Shown: one piece after another, positions 19,591 through 32,559 of the stretch
Layout: each line of letters begins with the position of its first letter
How positions within the stretch are numbered: the stretch's first letter is position 1
Assembly (NCBI GenBank): GCA_026826555.1
Contig: JAKSZT010054570.1
Span: 2,058,947-2,122,946, forward strand
Direction: 5' to 3'
Origin: Tolypeutes matacus
Lineage: Eukaryota > Chordata > Mammalia > Cingulata > Chlamyphoridae
Length of the DNA: 64,000 bases
Made by a program: the position numbers and the translations under genes
The notes under the pieces: generated by a model
Databases searched by the model: none
What the model saw: the letters and a program-made list of their open reading frames with translations, nothing else
Told to the model about the DNA's origin: nothing

Positions 19591-20285
19591 CTTTATTTAG
19601 CCTAATTACTCTAACTAGAAATTCTAGCACACATTGAATAACAGTGGTGAAAGTGGGCATCCTTATCTTTTCCAGATCTCAGCAGGAAAGTTTCATTCTT
19701 TCACCACTGAGTACAATGCTAACTGTGAGGTTTTCCTATATGCACTTTACCATGTTGAGAAAGCTTTCTTCTATTTCTGTCTTTTGGAGCATTTTTATCA
19801 AGAAAGGATGCTGTATTTTGTAAAATGCCTTTTCTGCATCAATCAAGAAGATCATGTGATTTTTCTTCTTTAATTTATTAATGTGGTTTATTACACTAGT
19901 TGATTTTCTTGTGTTAAACCATCCTTGCATACCTGGGATAAAACCCATTTAACCGTGGTGTATAATTCTTTTAATGTGCTTTTGGATTCTGATGTGCAAG
20001 TATTTTGTTGAGGATTTTTGCGTCTATATTCATTAGAGAAATTCATCTGTAATTTTCTTTTCTTCTTCTTCTTCTTCTTTTTTTTTTTTTTTTTTTTTTT
20101 TTTTGGTCATTATCTTTATCTGGTTTTGGTATTATGGTACCATTGGCTTCCTAGAATGAGTTTGGTAGCATTCCTTCCTGTTCAATTTTTAAAAAGAGTT
20201 TGTGCAAGATTGGTGTTAGATTTTCTTTGAATGATTAGTAGAATTCACCTATGAAGGCACCTGGTCCTGGGCTTTTCATCTTCGG

Positions 20286-20290
<5 letters not shown>

Positions 20291-20322
<32 letters not shown>

Positions 20323-20410
20323 AAATCAATTTTATTGATAACATATTAATAAACATACAGTTTATCCAAATTGTACAATAAATGGTATTTGCTATAATCA
20401 CGTTTTGGGA
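20291..20410 (-). mobile_element. Short 5'-truncated retroinsertion in L1
   Basis: Poly-T of about 27 followed by AAACAAATCAATTTTATTGA and about 80 bp foreign to L1 ORF2, after which ORF2 resumes (TTTTGATGACTG). Source probably an L1 or LTR 3' end; not assigned. Confidence 0.5.
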
Positions 20411-23227
20411 AGTTTTTGATGACTGTTTTAATCTCTTGTGATTGGTTTTTTGAGGTTTTCTATTTCTTCTAGGGTCAATGTACATTGTTCATGTTTTTCT
20501 AGGAATTTTGTCTACGTTATCTAGTTTGTTGGCATATACTTGTTCATAGTATTCTCTTATGACCTTTCTTATTTCTGCAGGGACAGAAATGTAACCCCTC
20601 TCATTTCTGATTTTATTTATTTGCATCTTCTCTCTTTTTTTCTTTATCAGTCTAACTAAGGGTTTGTTGATTTTGTTGATCTTCTCAAAGAACCAACTTT
20701 TGGTTTTGTTGATTCTCTCTATTGTTTTTTTGCTCTCAATTTCATTTATTTCTGCTCTGGTCTTTATTATTTCTTTCCTTCAGGTTGGGTTGGGATCAGT
20801 TTGCTGTTCTTTTCCTAGTTCCTCCAGGTGTGTGCAGTTAGGTCTTTGATTTTAGCTCTTTCTTCTTTATTAATGTCAGCATTGAGGGCTATAAATGGAC
20901 AAATACTTGAATCAACATTTTCCAAAGAGGAAATACAGATGGTCAAAAAGCACATGAAAAAAATGTTTACCATCACTAGCTATAAGGGAAATGCATATCA
21001 AAACTACAATGAGATACAATTTCACACTTTATAGAATGGCCATTAGATATATATGTATATATATACACATGTGTATCAGGAAACTAAGGCCTGGAAAGGA
21101 TGTGGAGAAATAGGAACACTCCATCACTGTTGGTGGGAATGTAGAATGGTGCAGCCTCTGTGGGAAGATAGTTTGGCAGTACCTCAAGAAGCTGAATATA
21201 GAACTGCCATATGATCTGACAATCCTGTTACTAGAAATATATTCAGAAGAACTGAAAGCAAGTGTGCAAACTGACATTTTCACACTGATATTCATAGCAG
21301 GAATATTCACAATTACTAAAATATGGAACCAGCCCAAGTGTCTATCAACCGATGAATGGATAAACACAATGTGTTGTATACATACAATGGAATACTATTC
21401 AGCTGTAAGAAGCAATGAAATTGGGATGCATATGACAACATGGATGAATCTTGTGGGTATTATGTTAAGTGGAATAAGCCATACACAAAGGGACAAATAT
21501 TCTATGGTCTCACTAATATGAACTAAATACAATGAGTAAATTTACAGAGGTAAACTCTAGAGTATAGGTTACTAGGAAATAGAATGTGGGTTGAGAATCG
21601 GAGCTGATGCCTAATGTGTATAAATTTTAAAATAAGTTTTATTGTAAAAGTGTGGAAATGAATAGAGTTGATGATAACACATTATAGTGAGTATAACTAA
21701 CACTTCTGATTTATAAATAAGATTGTGCCTGAAAAGGGTAGTCTGTGGACCTAAATGTCAATTGAGAATAATCTATTAGAGAATAATCTAAGGAATGTAT
21801 TACATAGTGATATCAGTGGTGGATGAAGATTGCAGTGTTAAGAATATGTTGACAAAGGAAAATTACAACTAATGTAACTTATGGGCAATAGTTAACAGTA
21901 ATATTGTAATATTTTTGCAGCAATAGTAAAGAAGTTATTATATCAATTCTAAGAGACAACAATACGAGGGTGTAAGGGATATGGGATTTTTCCATTTGGA
22001 GTAATGAAAACGTTCTCAAATTGACTGAGGTGATGACAGCCTAATTCTGTGATGAAAATGAAAGCCATTGAGTATATACTTTGAATGGATTGTGCAAAAC
22101 ATGGGACTGTATAACACAGAGAATCCAGTGGTGGAAGATGGACTGTGGTCAACAGGACAAATATGAGAACATTCTCTCATGAGCATAATAAATGTATCAT
22201 ACTAATACAGGGTTTTAATAATCAGGTGGGTTGGGGGAAAATACACCAAATGTCAGATATGGGCTGTAGTTAGTAATATTTTGACAATTCTCTTTCATTG
22301 TTTGTAACAAATGTTTCACATAATGCAAGGTGTTAGTGGTGGGGTGTTGTATGGGAGCCCTGTATGATGTTATGCATCTTAATTTTGTAAGATACAACTT
22401 TTACTATGTACTTATTGTTTATGTATGTTCATGTATGAAGGATATACTTTAATAAAAATTTGTTTTAAAAAAGGTCTCACATCCACAGGGATGGATTAGT
22501 TCAAAAATATTATATTCCTTTTTTTGCGATTCACCAAATTCAAACTGTCACAACCCCTTTTCCCTTCCAGGCCTGTGATGTGTATATTTGTATGTTTTGT
22601 GCTGTTATTCAATTCCCTAAGACCCTGCTCAATTTTTTCCATTCTTTTCTCTATTTGTTCTGGGTGATTTTGAATGTCCTGTCTTCCAGCTTGCTGATTC
22701 TTTCTTCTGCCTGTTCAAATTTGCTGTTGTATACATCTATAGTGCTTTTAATCCCTTCTATTGTGTCTTTCATTCCCATAAGTTCTGTTATGCTTCTTTT
22801 CATGTCTTCAAATTCTTCTTTATGGTTCTTCATATCCTTTAACTTTTTAGCCATATTTTCCTTCATCTCCTTGAATTAATTTAGGAGATTTAATTGAACA
22901 TCTTTGATTAATTATTCTAAATTCTGTATCTCTTCCAACTTTTTACTTTGTTCCTTTGAGCCCTATCTTCCTGTTTCTTAGTATGGCTTGCTATGTTTTG
23001 CTGATGTCTATAGTCATCTGTTTATCTTGATGAGTTTACTCTGAAGGTCAGTTTCTCTCTCTCGTCTTGGGTTTTGTTGTTGTTTGGCTTTGTGTTAAGG
23101 GTCTTTGACCCTTGGTTCATCAGTATTTCCCAGCCAAAACACAGCCAGAGCCCCATGACAAGGGTCTCTCCTCTATTTCATTTATTACTGCTCTAATGTT
23201 TGTAGTTTCTTTACCCCTATTAGTTGT

Positions 23228-23557
23228 TTTTTTTAAAAATGATAATACCCCCCCCAAAGATGGCTCCCTCATCTGTCTACTTATTGTCTGCTCGCTGTGT
23301 CTTGCTTGTTGTCTGCTCATTGTGTCTGCTCATTGTGTCTGCTCATCTTCTTTAGGAGGCACCAGGAACTGAACCCTGGACCTCCCATGTGGGAGGCAGG
23401 TGCCCAACGGCTTGAGCCACACCGGCTCCCTGCTTGTTGTGCCTGCTCATTGCATCAGCTCATTGTGTCTGTCTTCTTTAGTAGGCACTGGAAACTGAAC
23501 CCAGGACCTCTTATGTGGGAGGCGCGCACCCAACTTCTTGAGTCATATCCACTCCCT
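23228..23557 (-). repeat. Two tRNA-derived SINE units with short tandem repeats
   Basis: Two reverse tRNA-like bodies (TGGACCTCCCATGTGGGAGG about 23378; AGGACCTCTTATGTGGGAGG about 23503) each preceded by repeats of TTGTGTCTGCTCA. It splits an L1. Confidence 0.75.
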
Positions 23558-25933
23558 AGAGTTTAGTTCATTCTTTTTTTCCCAATTCCTTAATTTGAGA
23601 TCTTTCTTCTTTTTATGGTAGGCATTTACAGTTATACATTTCTATTTAGCACTGTTTTTGTATGCTGTGTTTTTGTTTTCATTCATGTCAAGATATTTTC
23701 TAATTTCCCTTATAATTTCTTCTTTGACCCACTGGTTGTTTAAAAGCATGTTTAATTTTCACATATTGTGAATTTCCAATTTTCTTCTCTTTGATTTCCC
23801 TAATTTCATTCCATTGTGATCAGAAAAGAAACTTTGCATGATTTCAATCTTTTAAAATTTATGAAGGCTTATTTATGACCTAAGATATGATCTCTTTTGG
23901 AGAATGTTCCATATGCTCTTGAGAAGAAGCTGTGTCTGTTGCTGTTCAGTGGAATATTCTATATCTCTTAGGCAGAACTGGTTTATAATGTTGTTCAAGT
24001 ACTCTATTTCCTTACTGATCTTCTACCTGGTTGTTCTATCCATTTCTGAAAATGGAGTATGGGAGTCTCCAACTATTATTATAGAACTGTCAATTTCTCC
24101 CTTAAATTTCATCTGTGTTTGCTTCATATTTTGAGGCTCAGTTTTTAGGTGTGTATGTTTATAATTGTTATAGCTTCTTGTTGGATTGAAACTCATATGG
24201 GTATTATTTCCTCCATTGTGTCTTTTAATAACATTTTTGACCTAAAGTCTATTTTTATCTGGTAATAATATAGGCTCCTCAGCTTTTTAAAAATTATTAC
24301 TATCTGCATGGAATATTTTTTTCCATCATTTTACTTTCAACCTCTTTGTGTCTTCAGATCTAATGTGTGTAGTCTCTTGTTGACAGCACTTATATAGGTC
24401 ATGTGCTTTTATGATCCAATCTCCCAATCTCTGCCATTTAATAGAAGAGTTTAATTCATTTATATTTAAAGTATTTACTTCTACCATAGCTATTTCTTTT
24501 CCTGTATGGGCTATACATTTTTTTATTCCTTAGTTCTTCCATCACAACCCTTTTTTGGATTTATTTGATTTTTTTATAGTGTACCATTTTGAATCCCTCC
24601 TTCTTTCCTTTCTTTTCCTATATTTTTAGTTTTTTTTTTCTTTCTGGTTACCTTAGGGATTACAATTAACATCTAAATTTATAATGACCTAGTTTGAATA
24701 CTATCAACTTATTTTCAATAGCATACACTCTTATACTACATATCTCTGTCCCTTCCCCTTTATATTATTATTATCTCAGATTACATTTTTATACATGGTG
24801 TGCCCTTTAACATAGATATATAATTATTGCTTTATGTATTGGCCCTGTAAATCAAATAGGGAAAAGAAAGAAGTGACAAACCAGACCAAAAGTACAATAA
24901 ATTTGACTTTTATATTTACCTATGATATACTTTAATCAGTGTTTTTCTTCTTCTCCTTCTCCTCCTTCTTCTTCTTGCTTCAATTACTCTCTATTTTCCT
25001 TTCATTTTAGCCTTAAGGGTTCCTTTTTGTATTTCTTTTGGGCAGAACTGATAATGAATTCCCTCAGATTTTGTTTATCTGCAAATGTCTTAATTTTTCT
25101 TCATTCTTGAAGGATAGTTCACAGGATATAGAATTCTTGGTTGACATTTTTTAAGTACTTTAAAAATGTCTTCCCACTATCTTCTGATCTCCATAGTTTC
25201 TGATGAGAAATCACCTGTTTATCTTATTGAGGATTTCTTAAACATGCTGCTTTCAAAATTCTATCTTTGGGGTCTGACAATTTGACTATGTGTCTCAGTG
25301 TGGATCTCTTGGAATTTATCCTGCTTGGAGTTTGTTGAACATCTTAAATGTGTATATTCATGTCTTTCATCATATTTGGGAAATTTATGTCATTATTATA
25401 ATGTCAAAGATTCCCCCCCTCCCCCTTTTTCTCTCTCATCTCCTTCTGGGACTTCTATGATACATATGTTAGTATACCTAATGGCATCCTACAGGTCCCA
25501 CAGGTTCTGTTTAATTTTCTTCACTCTATTTACTTCTTGTTCCTCACACTGGATAATTTCAATATTATCTTCAAATTCACTCATCCTTTCTTCTACATTC
25601 TCAGATCTGCTGTTGAACCCTCTAGTGAATTTTCATTTGTTATTGTATTTGGTAGTTCCTTTTTGTAATATCTCTCTTGATATTTTCATCATTTTTCTAA
25701 TTTACTTCTTTGGTCCATGGTTTCCTTTAGCTTATTGTGCATATTTGGCATAGTTAGTATAGTTGGTTTTATGTCTTTGACTAGTAATTCCAATGTCTGT
25801 TTTCTCCAGAGATGGTTTCTGTCAAATTCTTTTTTTCCTGTGAGTTGGCTTTATTTTCCTGTTTTTTGGTATGTTTTGTAATTTTTTCTTATTGAAAACT
25901 GGACATTCTGAGAAATCTTATGTGATAACTTTA

Positions 25934-26042
25934 TTTTTTTATTATTTTTTATTTATTTTTTTACTGGGAGGTCCCAGGGATCGAACCCGGGTCCCTCCAT
26001 ATGGGAGACGGACGCCCAACCAGTTGAGCCACATCCGACCCC
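25934..26042 (-). repeat. Short-form tRNA-derived SINE
   Basis: Exact 17-bp target duplication CTTATGTGATAACTTTA at 25917-25933 and 26043-26059. Reverse body GGGATCGAACCCGGGTCCCT. Confidence 0.95.
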
Positions 26043-26772
26043 CTTATGTGATAACTTTAGAAATCTGATTCTTTCACTCACGGATGTGGATTTCTTCTCG
26101 TTGAGGACTGGAGCCATCCAACTGTGACTTTTTGAAACTATTTTTGCAAATTGTGTATTCCTTTTTGTGTGTGATCACTGCAGTTTATGTTCCATTATCT
26201 CTCCTATCAGCTAGTAACCTGACAAAGATTTCCTTTGGCACCAAAAAGGTGGGGCATGGAGGGAGAGCACACTGCCTTCTGTAAGATGTTGAGGAGGGAA
26301 GCTGCTGCAACATGAAAGCTGAAACCAATGCAAGCATCTGCCCCAGTCCTTCTACCACCAGACCAACGAAACACAATCCAAATTTTTGGAGGACAGGGTC
26401 CCCACTGTCAACCCTGACATGAGTCAGCTGCTCCTGGATCATGAGTTGCTCTCCCCACAGCCATGGCAGGGTTGAGGAATGAGGAATGGACACTGGTTCA
26501 GGAATGCTGCTCATTTAAAGATTAGCAGCTTCTCCTTTCATCAAACACTTTCTTGGTTGTTTTAAGTGTCTGATCAGATTCCAGAGTTGCAAACTAGGGA
26601 TTGAACTGACAGCTACCTATTCTGCCATTTTGCATTTTGTCACTCGTTGTCATCTAAACTGTAGTCTTTTGATCTATAAATTTCAGTCTTAAGAAATTGT
26701 TCTAACAAAATAATCAGAGAGTACAAGGTGTTTGAATGTGGATAATCATTACAGTATTGTTTGCAACGAAAG

Positions 26773-27430
<658 letters not shown>

Positions 27431-27477
27431 TACTTAATGGAATATCCTTGCAATGCAGACATTAAAAATGTATATGT

Positions 27478-27908
27478 ATACTGGGTATATACCCAGAAGA
27501 ACTGAGTGCAGTGACATGAACAGACATCTGCACACCGATGTTCATAGCAACATTATTCACCATTGCCAAAAGTTGGAAACAACCCAGGTGTCCATCAACA
27601 GATGAATGGATAAACAAACTGTGGTCTATTCACACGATGGAATGAAGAAGAAATGAAGTCGTAAAGCATATGGCAACATGGACGAACCTGGAGGACATTG
27701 AGTGAAGCAAGCCAGACACAAAAGGACAAATACTGTATGAATGCGTTACTATGAACCAAATATATTGTGTAACATATTGTTTGATTAAAAAAAAAATTTT
27801 ATATGTACCCATTACATTTGAGAAATGTATATATTTATTCATCTGTTTACTTTTTAGTTTTTAATTGTTTATATTTTCAAGTATTAAATGTACAAAATAA
27901 AGTTTTAA
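27478..27908 (+). mobile_element. 5'-truncated L1 3' end (431 bp)
   Basis: Starts in ORF2 C-terminus (GGGTATATACCCAGAAGAAC) and runs to AATAAAGTTTTAAA. Exact 14-bp target duplication AAAAATGTATATGT at 27464-27477 and 27909-27922. Same subfamily as the L1 at 36458-42706. Confidence 0.95.
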
Positions 27909-28059
27909 AAAAATGTATATGTGTTATAGAAATGTGTCAACCATAATGTGAAAAGCTTATTTAAATAGGATGAAAAGCAATCTAGGTTTTGCATATATGA
28001 AACCAAAACAAATGATCTCTGAGAGGTGGAAGTATGTATGAGGTTTTTCTTTTCTGGCA

Positions 28060-28260
28060 CTTTAAGGAAGTGATCAAGATTGTGGGCTCTAGATACAGAT
28101 TAATTAGGTTTAAACCTTGGCTCTACCACTTACTAGTAATGTGGCTCTAGGCAAGTTATTTTGAAAAAATTAAATGTTATTTCATGTAAAATTCTCAGAA
28201 TAGTGCCTAAGACATGATGAATGGTTAAATAAACTATTATTATAATTATCATCACCACCA
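28060..28260 (+). repeat. MIR element
   Basis: ATTGTGGGCTCTAGA, TTGGCTCTACCACTTACTAG, GGCTCTAGGCAAGTTATTTT in the sense order. Confidence 0.85.
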
Positions 28261-28329
28261 TTATATACTGGAAAGGAAACAAAACTACATATGCTTTAAT
28301 ATCCTCATTTCAGAGAGAAAGTATAATGT

Positions 28330-28505
28330 ATTAAAAAAACACATGGGACTTGAAGAACACCACTGTCCAAATTCAAGCTTAGCAGTGGTGAGAGCTTGGG
28401 CAAATCACATACTATGAGCTTAATTTCATGGGTAAAGTGGGGAAAGCAACCCTCTCCAACTACCTGGGAGATATAATAGGGATCATATGTTTATAAGGGT
28501 ATTAC
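28330..28505 (+). repeat. MIR element, diverged
   Basis: GTCCAAATTCAAGCTTAGCA and GAGCTTGGGCAAATCACATA follow the MIR core pattern. Confidence 0.65.
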
Positions 28506-28676
28506 ATAAACCATGAAGTTTTTTTCAAATATTATTGAAAGGGCGATATTGAGCGTTGATTCCATTATATAATACCCAATTAAAAGTAATTTTGTCCTGT
28601 TTTGGTCCTAATTCTAAAGCAGAAGAGGTGCAAACCCAGAATGAATGAGGTAACTAAATAGAGTAATGGAATAACT

Positions 28677-28777
28677 TGGAGAGAAACAGAGAGGAGGAAG
28701 AAGGGAAGGAGAAGAAAAGGAGGGGAGTGGGAGGAAGAAGAGAGAGTAGAGGGGAAGAAAGATAAGGGGAGGGGAAT
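28677..28777 (+). repeat. 100-bp nearly pure polypurine tract
   Basis: Only A and G apart from a few bases; GGA/GAA rich. Mirror-like and potentially able to form triplex DNA. Confidence 0.85.
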
Positions 28778-28789
28778 TTAAGTTTTGGT

Positions 28790-29540
28790 AGGGAGAGAAC
28801 TAATATTTTCTTAGACTTACACCCAGTGCTTCTCATGCACAGGGTCCCAGTGTGGCACTCCATCACATCCTACCCACTTTGTTCTCTGCTACTTAAGATA
28901 ATTACCTAACCTGATCAGTGGGTCATTTCAGGCATTATACACTAAACAAATTGTTGGGCAACAAAAATTTGATCTCCTAGATATGAGCTAATAAATGAGC
29001 ATTTCAAAGATATTGTGAGGAAACAAAATAACACTTGAAAGCACACTTCAAATTATGGTGCTTCATTCTGTTGATTCTGTTGGGCAACTCAGAGAATAAT
29101 AAAGCAATAACACACATCAGTTTTCCAAGAGATAAATATCACAGTTCTCTTTGTAGATTGACTCACAGCTAGCTACTTGATCCTTGACAGAGCAATTTAA
29201 TATTCTGTCTTATCTTCCAAATGAGAAGGCTGGTTTAATGAGGTTCAAGCTTCCTTTAAGCAATACATTCTTTGTTTTTTTATGTGTAGGTCAAGATTAA
29301 TTAATGGCACATATTTGGCAATTTGGGATGAATAGTTTACCTATAATAATTTTTACCTGTTATAACATGATGGAATTCAGAATTGGAACATGAAGGACTT
29401 TTTGGAAAAGATAGTGAAATATCTCTTCACCTCTTGCCACCCCATCTCTGTACCACTATAATGACTAAGGGTACACTTGGGTAAAAGCAGCGCAACTATT
29501 TCAAAGTCATGAAAGAGACAGAGTCTTCTGATTTCATTTT
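28790..29540. other. Intergenic sequence, nothing recognised
   Basis: AT-rich, no coding or repeat pattern I can name. Confidence 0.4.
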
Positions 29541-29554
29541 TAAAAGCTGGCATA

Positions 29555-29643
29555 GGGGAGCAGATGTAGCTCAGTGGTTGAGCACCTGCTTGCCATGTAT
29601 GAGGTACTGGGTTCAATCCCCAGTACTTCCTTTGGCGGGGGGG
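29555..29643 (+). repeat. Short-form tRNA-derived SINE
   Basis: GGGGAGCAGATGTAGCTCAG head, GGTTCAATCCCC B box. Exact 12-bp target duplication AAAGCTGGCATA at 29543-29554 and 29644-29655. The tail is G-rich in place of A-rich. Confidence 0.94.
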
Positions 29644-29739
29644 AAAGCTGGCATAAACCTGACAAAAATAGCTACACACAAATATTAAAGATCTGAATTA
29701 GTATAAAGAAGTAAAAATCCAATATTATTCATTACTTTA

Positions 29740-30990
29740 ATAGTTGAAAGGGGAAAAATAAACTTGATAGCCAAAAGCCATTTGATATAATTACATTTGA
29801 TAAAGAAGAAAAAAATTATTAAAATAAGGCTAGGTAGATATTTTCTTAACATGATAAAGAATATCTCACTGACGGTATTCCTAGTGCTAAAAACTATAAA
29901 ATACTGATGAAAGGTGAAAAAAACAACACTGTATAAGTGGGCAATGTGTTATATTCATGAACAGGGAGAGAAATATTGTAAAGATGTTAATTCTCCCCAA
30001 ACTGGTCTATGGATTCAATGAAATTATCATCAAAATCCCAGCTATTTTGAAATCAATAAGCTGATTTTGAAAAAAACAAAGTTGGATTACTCACAGTATC
30101 TGACTTCTAGACTTATGTAGTTACAGGATAGTCTTTAGTGGATATCCATTTGCAAAACAAAACCACCCCTACATAAATCCATAAGTTGTACCATATATAA
30201 AAACTAACTCAAAATGGGTTAAAGACCTAAAGGCAAAAACTGAAGCTATTAAAATTTAAAACAGCAGAAAATCTTTGGGACGACGGGTTAGGCAAAGATT
30301 TCTTAGAACCCAAAGCATAATACGTAAAAGAAAATGTGACAAATTTGACTTTATGAAAATTAAAAACCTCTGCTCTTCAAAAGACACTGAAAAGACAAGC
30401 CTCAGACTAGGAGAAAATATTTGCAAAGTGCCTGTCTGATAAAGGTCTTGTATACAGATTATAGAAATTAATCACTATCTTATTAGAAATACAGAAATGC
30501 AAATTGGGTTACCATTTTTTACCTTTTCAAATTGACAAAGATAAAACATAGGATTTTTGCCTAATTTAGTGAGTGTGAGGATATGGGTAATCACATAAAC
30601 TTATCTGATGGAAACTTCCAATTTTTGGAAGGGAAATTTTAAAATAAGTACTGAATCATAAATGTACCCATATCCTTTCATGCACTATTTCAGCAATGTA
30701 TTCTAATAATTATACACACCAAGATTTGCATGTCAGTATGCTCATTATTCCAATGCTTGTATTGGCAAAAACGAAAACAAAAATCAGCCTTGATAACAGG
30801 AACTGGGCTAAATTATAGTACATCCAAAAAATGCTAACCTATGTATGTAGACATGGAAATTTTACTTAGAGAATATTTATTAATGTGGGAAAATGCACAA
30901 GTATAAATGTTAAGTGAAGAAATAGGACATTAAACTGTATACAAGATTTCACTTTCTTAAAAAAAAGTCAAGAGATACATAAGAATGCTG
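29740..30990 (+). mobile_element. Ancient L1 ORF2 3' part, sense
   Basis: Decayed L1M ORF2: ATTCTCCCCAAACTGGTCTA, AAAATCCCAGCTATTTTGAA, AACTCAAAATGGGTTAAAGA, ATTAAAAACCTCTGCTCTTC and AGGAGAAAATATTTGCAAAG appear in the right order. No intact frame. Confidence 0.85.
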
Positions 30991-31327
30991 TTCTCTGCCT
31001 GAGACTACTGATGTTCTTCCTTTTCTGTATTTTCTAAAGAACATGTGCTAATCTCATATACAAGCTATTTATGAATGAACTTAGACATCCTAGAGATAAA
31101 TCATTGATGTGCAACATGAAATTTCTGGTCTCCTTTTGGGGGAGGATGCAGAAATTGCTACTACAGCAAGAAAGGTCTGCCTTTGCAAGGGGTGGGCAGA
31201 TTGAGTAGTTTATGGACTGAAAGAAATGGCAGCTCAGGACCCTCTCCCAATTTCATTTTTGCTGCTTCTTCAATAAGATATGAAGGACCATGAGCAATTT
31301 CACAATTGACTTTTTGGTAGCCTTTCT

Positions 31328-31466
31328 TTCTTTCTTTTTTTTTTTATGCACATGTTTATTTATTTATTTTTTCTTTTCCACGTGTTGTAGCCATTTTCAG
31401 GGACCTTAATGACTTCAGTGTCCTTAAGGCTTGTAGCATGGCTTTATTATTGCCAGTCTTTTTGAA
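31328..31466 (-). pseudogene. 139-bp retroinsertion of an unidentified transcript 3' end
   Basis: Flanked by an exact 16-bp duplication TTTTGGTAGCCTTTCT (31312-31327, 31467-31482). In the minus sense it ends AATAAATAAATAAACATGTG and poly-A. It contains a short possible coding end (TEVIKVPENGYNTW) that I cannot assign to a gene, so it may equally be UTR. Confidence 0.75.
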
Positions 31467-31679
31467 TTTTGGTAGCCTTTCTATCACTGGGCAACCCAAA
31501 CACTCAAGGATCACATTGAATAGTGGTTTCATTTGGAATTCCCTTTATTTGGTTCTTGATTTGATTTTTAATAAAGCTCTTCCAGTTCATAAAGAAAGAA
31601 AACCCTCTCTGCGTTCTCTAAAAATGCCTGGTAAATGCTGGTAAGACCTAAATGTTGCCCTCTAGTGGGAAAATCCCCA

Positions 31680-32280
31680 AATAACTTGTTGCTCTTCACA
31701 TGTAACTAAAAAACATAAGCTTAGAACATTAAAAAGATGAGAAACTAAGCTTTCTCCTATGGCGTTTTAAATACCTGTCTGCCAAACTAGGCTTTTGGAG
31801 GAAACTAAACTTCGCAGTGCCTTCTGTTTAATAGGCACTGGACTAGGAAGGGTCTTGTTTTATTGAGGTGGGTATTATTTTAATTTTTACATAGAGGTAA
31901 GAAGTTTCAAATTCTAAAACTCTTCCAGCTTACACAATAAAAACACCAGAGACAAAACTATTTATCTATAAATTTGGATGTTATTCAGCATTTGCGAACA
32001 CCCCAGGCCTTCTAGAATTTACTAAGCATTTGATTAACACTAGAGAGTTGTAATTTGCTCTGGTCTCATGGATTAGTACAAAATGAAGCAGGCTTAGTTT
32101 CCTAGAGTCAACAATCCGAAGTAAGATACTTAAAACAGAGGTGCTCTCAAATACAAATGTAAACTGACTTGACTGCTGATTACCTAGTATCCATATATTC
32201 TATTTATTTTGGAAGGCTTGGTTTTGTACTTCAAGGAGTGCACACACTATCTCCATTTCAACTTATGTGGAGTAAAGATG
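31680..32280. other. PPP2R2A 3' flank, nothing recognised
   Basis: Unique-looking AT-rich sequence with no repeat or coding pattern recognised. Confidence 0.4.
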
Positions 32281-32283
32281 CTA

Positions 32284-32336
32284 AAACAAACTGTTCTCTA
32301 ATGCGGTAAAAAACAAACTGTTCTCTAATGCGGTAA
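32284..32336 (+). repeat. 27-bp direct tandem duplication
   Basis: AAACAAACTGTTCTCTAATG plus CGGTAA is repeated exactly with a 27-bp period. Probably a recent replication slippage event. Confidence 0.9.
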
Positions 32337-32559
32337 TAGTTTTAATTTCACTAAAAATGCTTTTATCAGTACTGCCTAGTTTTCACAAATTTTCTACGAA
32401 TAAACACATCCTTACAAAAGGAAAATACTGTTAGATGCTAAAAGAACCAGTTTTCATATTTCTAGTTTTCTTTAATCAAGAAATATCTGTAAACAAAACA
32501 AACAAGAAGTATCTGTAACCACAATAATGCTCACATTTAAGGTTAAAAAAAATCCTCAC

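Larger units (their letters stand above)
18353..22474 (+). mobile_element. L1 with inverted 5' half (twin-priming structure)
   Basis: 18353-20892 is L1 ORF2 in reverse (C-terminal region at the left, reverse transcriptase at the right). From 20893 the L1 runs forward from ORF2 C-terminus (CATTTTCCAAAGAGGAAATA) to a 3' UTR and A-rich end (TTTAATAAAAATTTGTTTTA) at 22474. Compared with the full-length L1 at 36.5-42.7 kb, the inverted and forward parts are separated by about 325 bp of missing L1. Frames are broken. No clear target duplication seen. Confidence 0.75.
17939..22552 (+). mobile_element. MaLR-like LTR split by an L1
   Basis: First part 17939-18352 starts TGTTTTAGTTTGCCACCATA; last part 22475-22552 ends CAAACTGTCACA. 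GCCCC (17934-17938) and ACCCC (22553-22557) fit a 5-bp target duplication with one change, and L1 ORF1 sequence is contiguous across the unit. A 4.1-kb L1 sits inside. Confidence 0.75.
14388..23000 (-). mobile_element. Degenerate L1 (host of nested insertions), ORF2 middle to ORF1
   Basis: Left to right it gives reverse-complement ORF2 reverse transcriptase (14388-14855), endonuclease (15133-15922), ORF1 C-terminus (16110-16306, 17607-17938) and ORF1 N-terminus/5' region (22553-23000). The order and spacing match the fuller L1 at 36458-42706. The gaps hold a SINE, a 1.3-kb chimeric insertion, and an LTR that contains another L1. All frames are broken. Confidence 0.85.
23172..26640 (-). mobile_element. 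Second degenerate antisense L1, ORF2 to 5' end
   Basis: Reverse ORF2 (23172-24500, interrupted by SINEs), ORF1-like region (about 24950-25700) and 5' UTR-like sequence (TTGAAAACTGGACATTCTGA, then up to TTCTGCCATTTTGCATTTTG at the far end). More diverged than the L1 at 36.5 kb, hence older. Confidence 0.75.
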
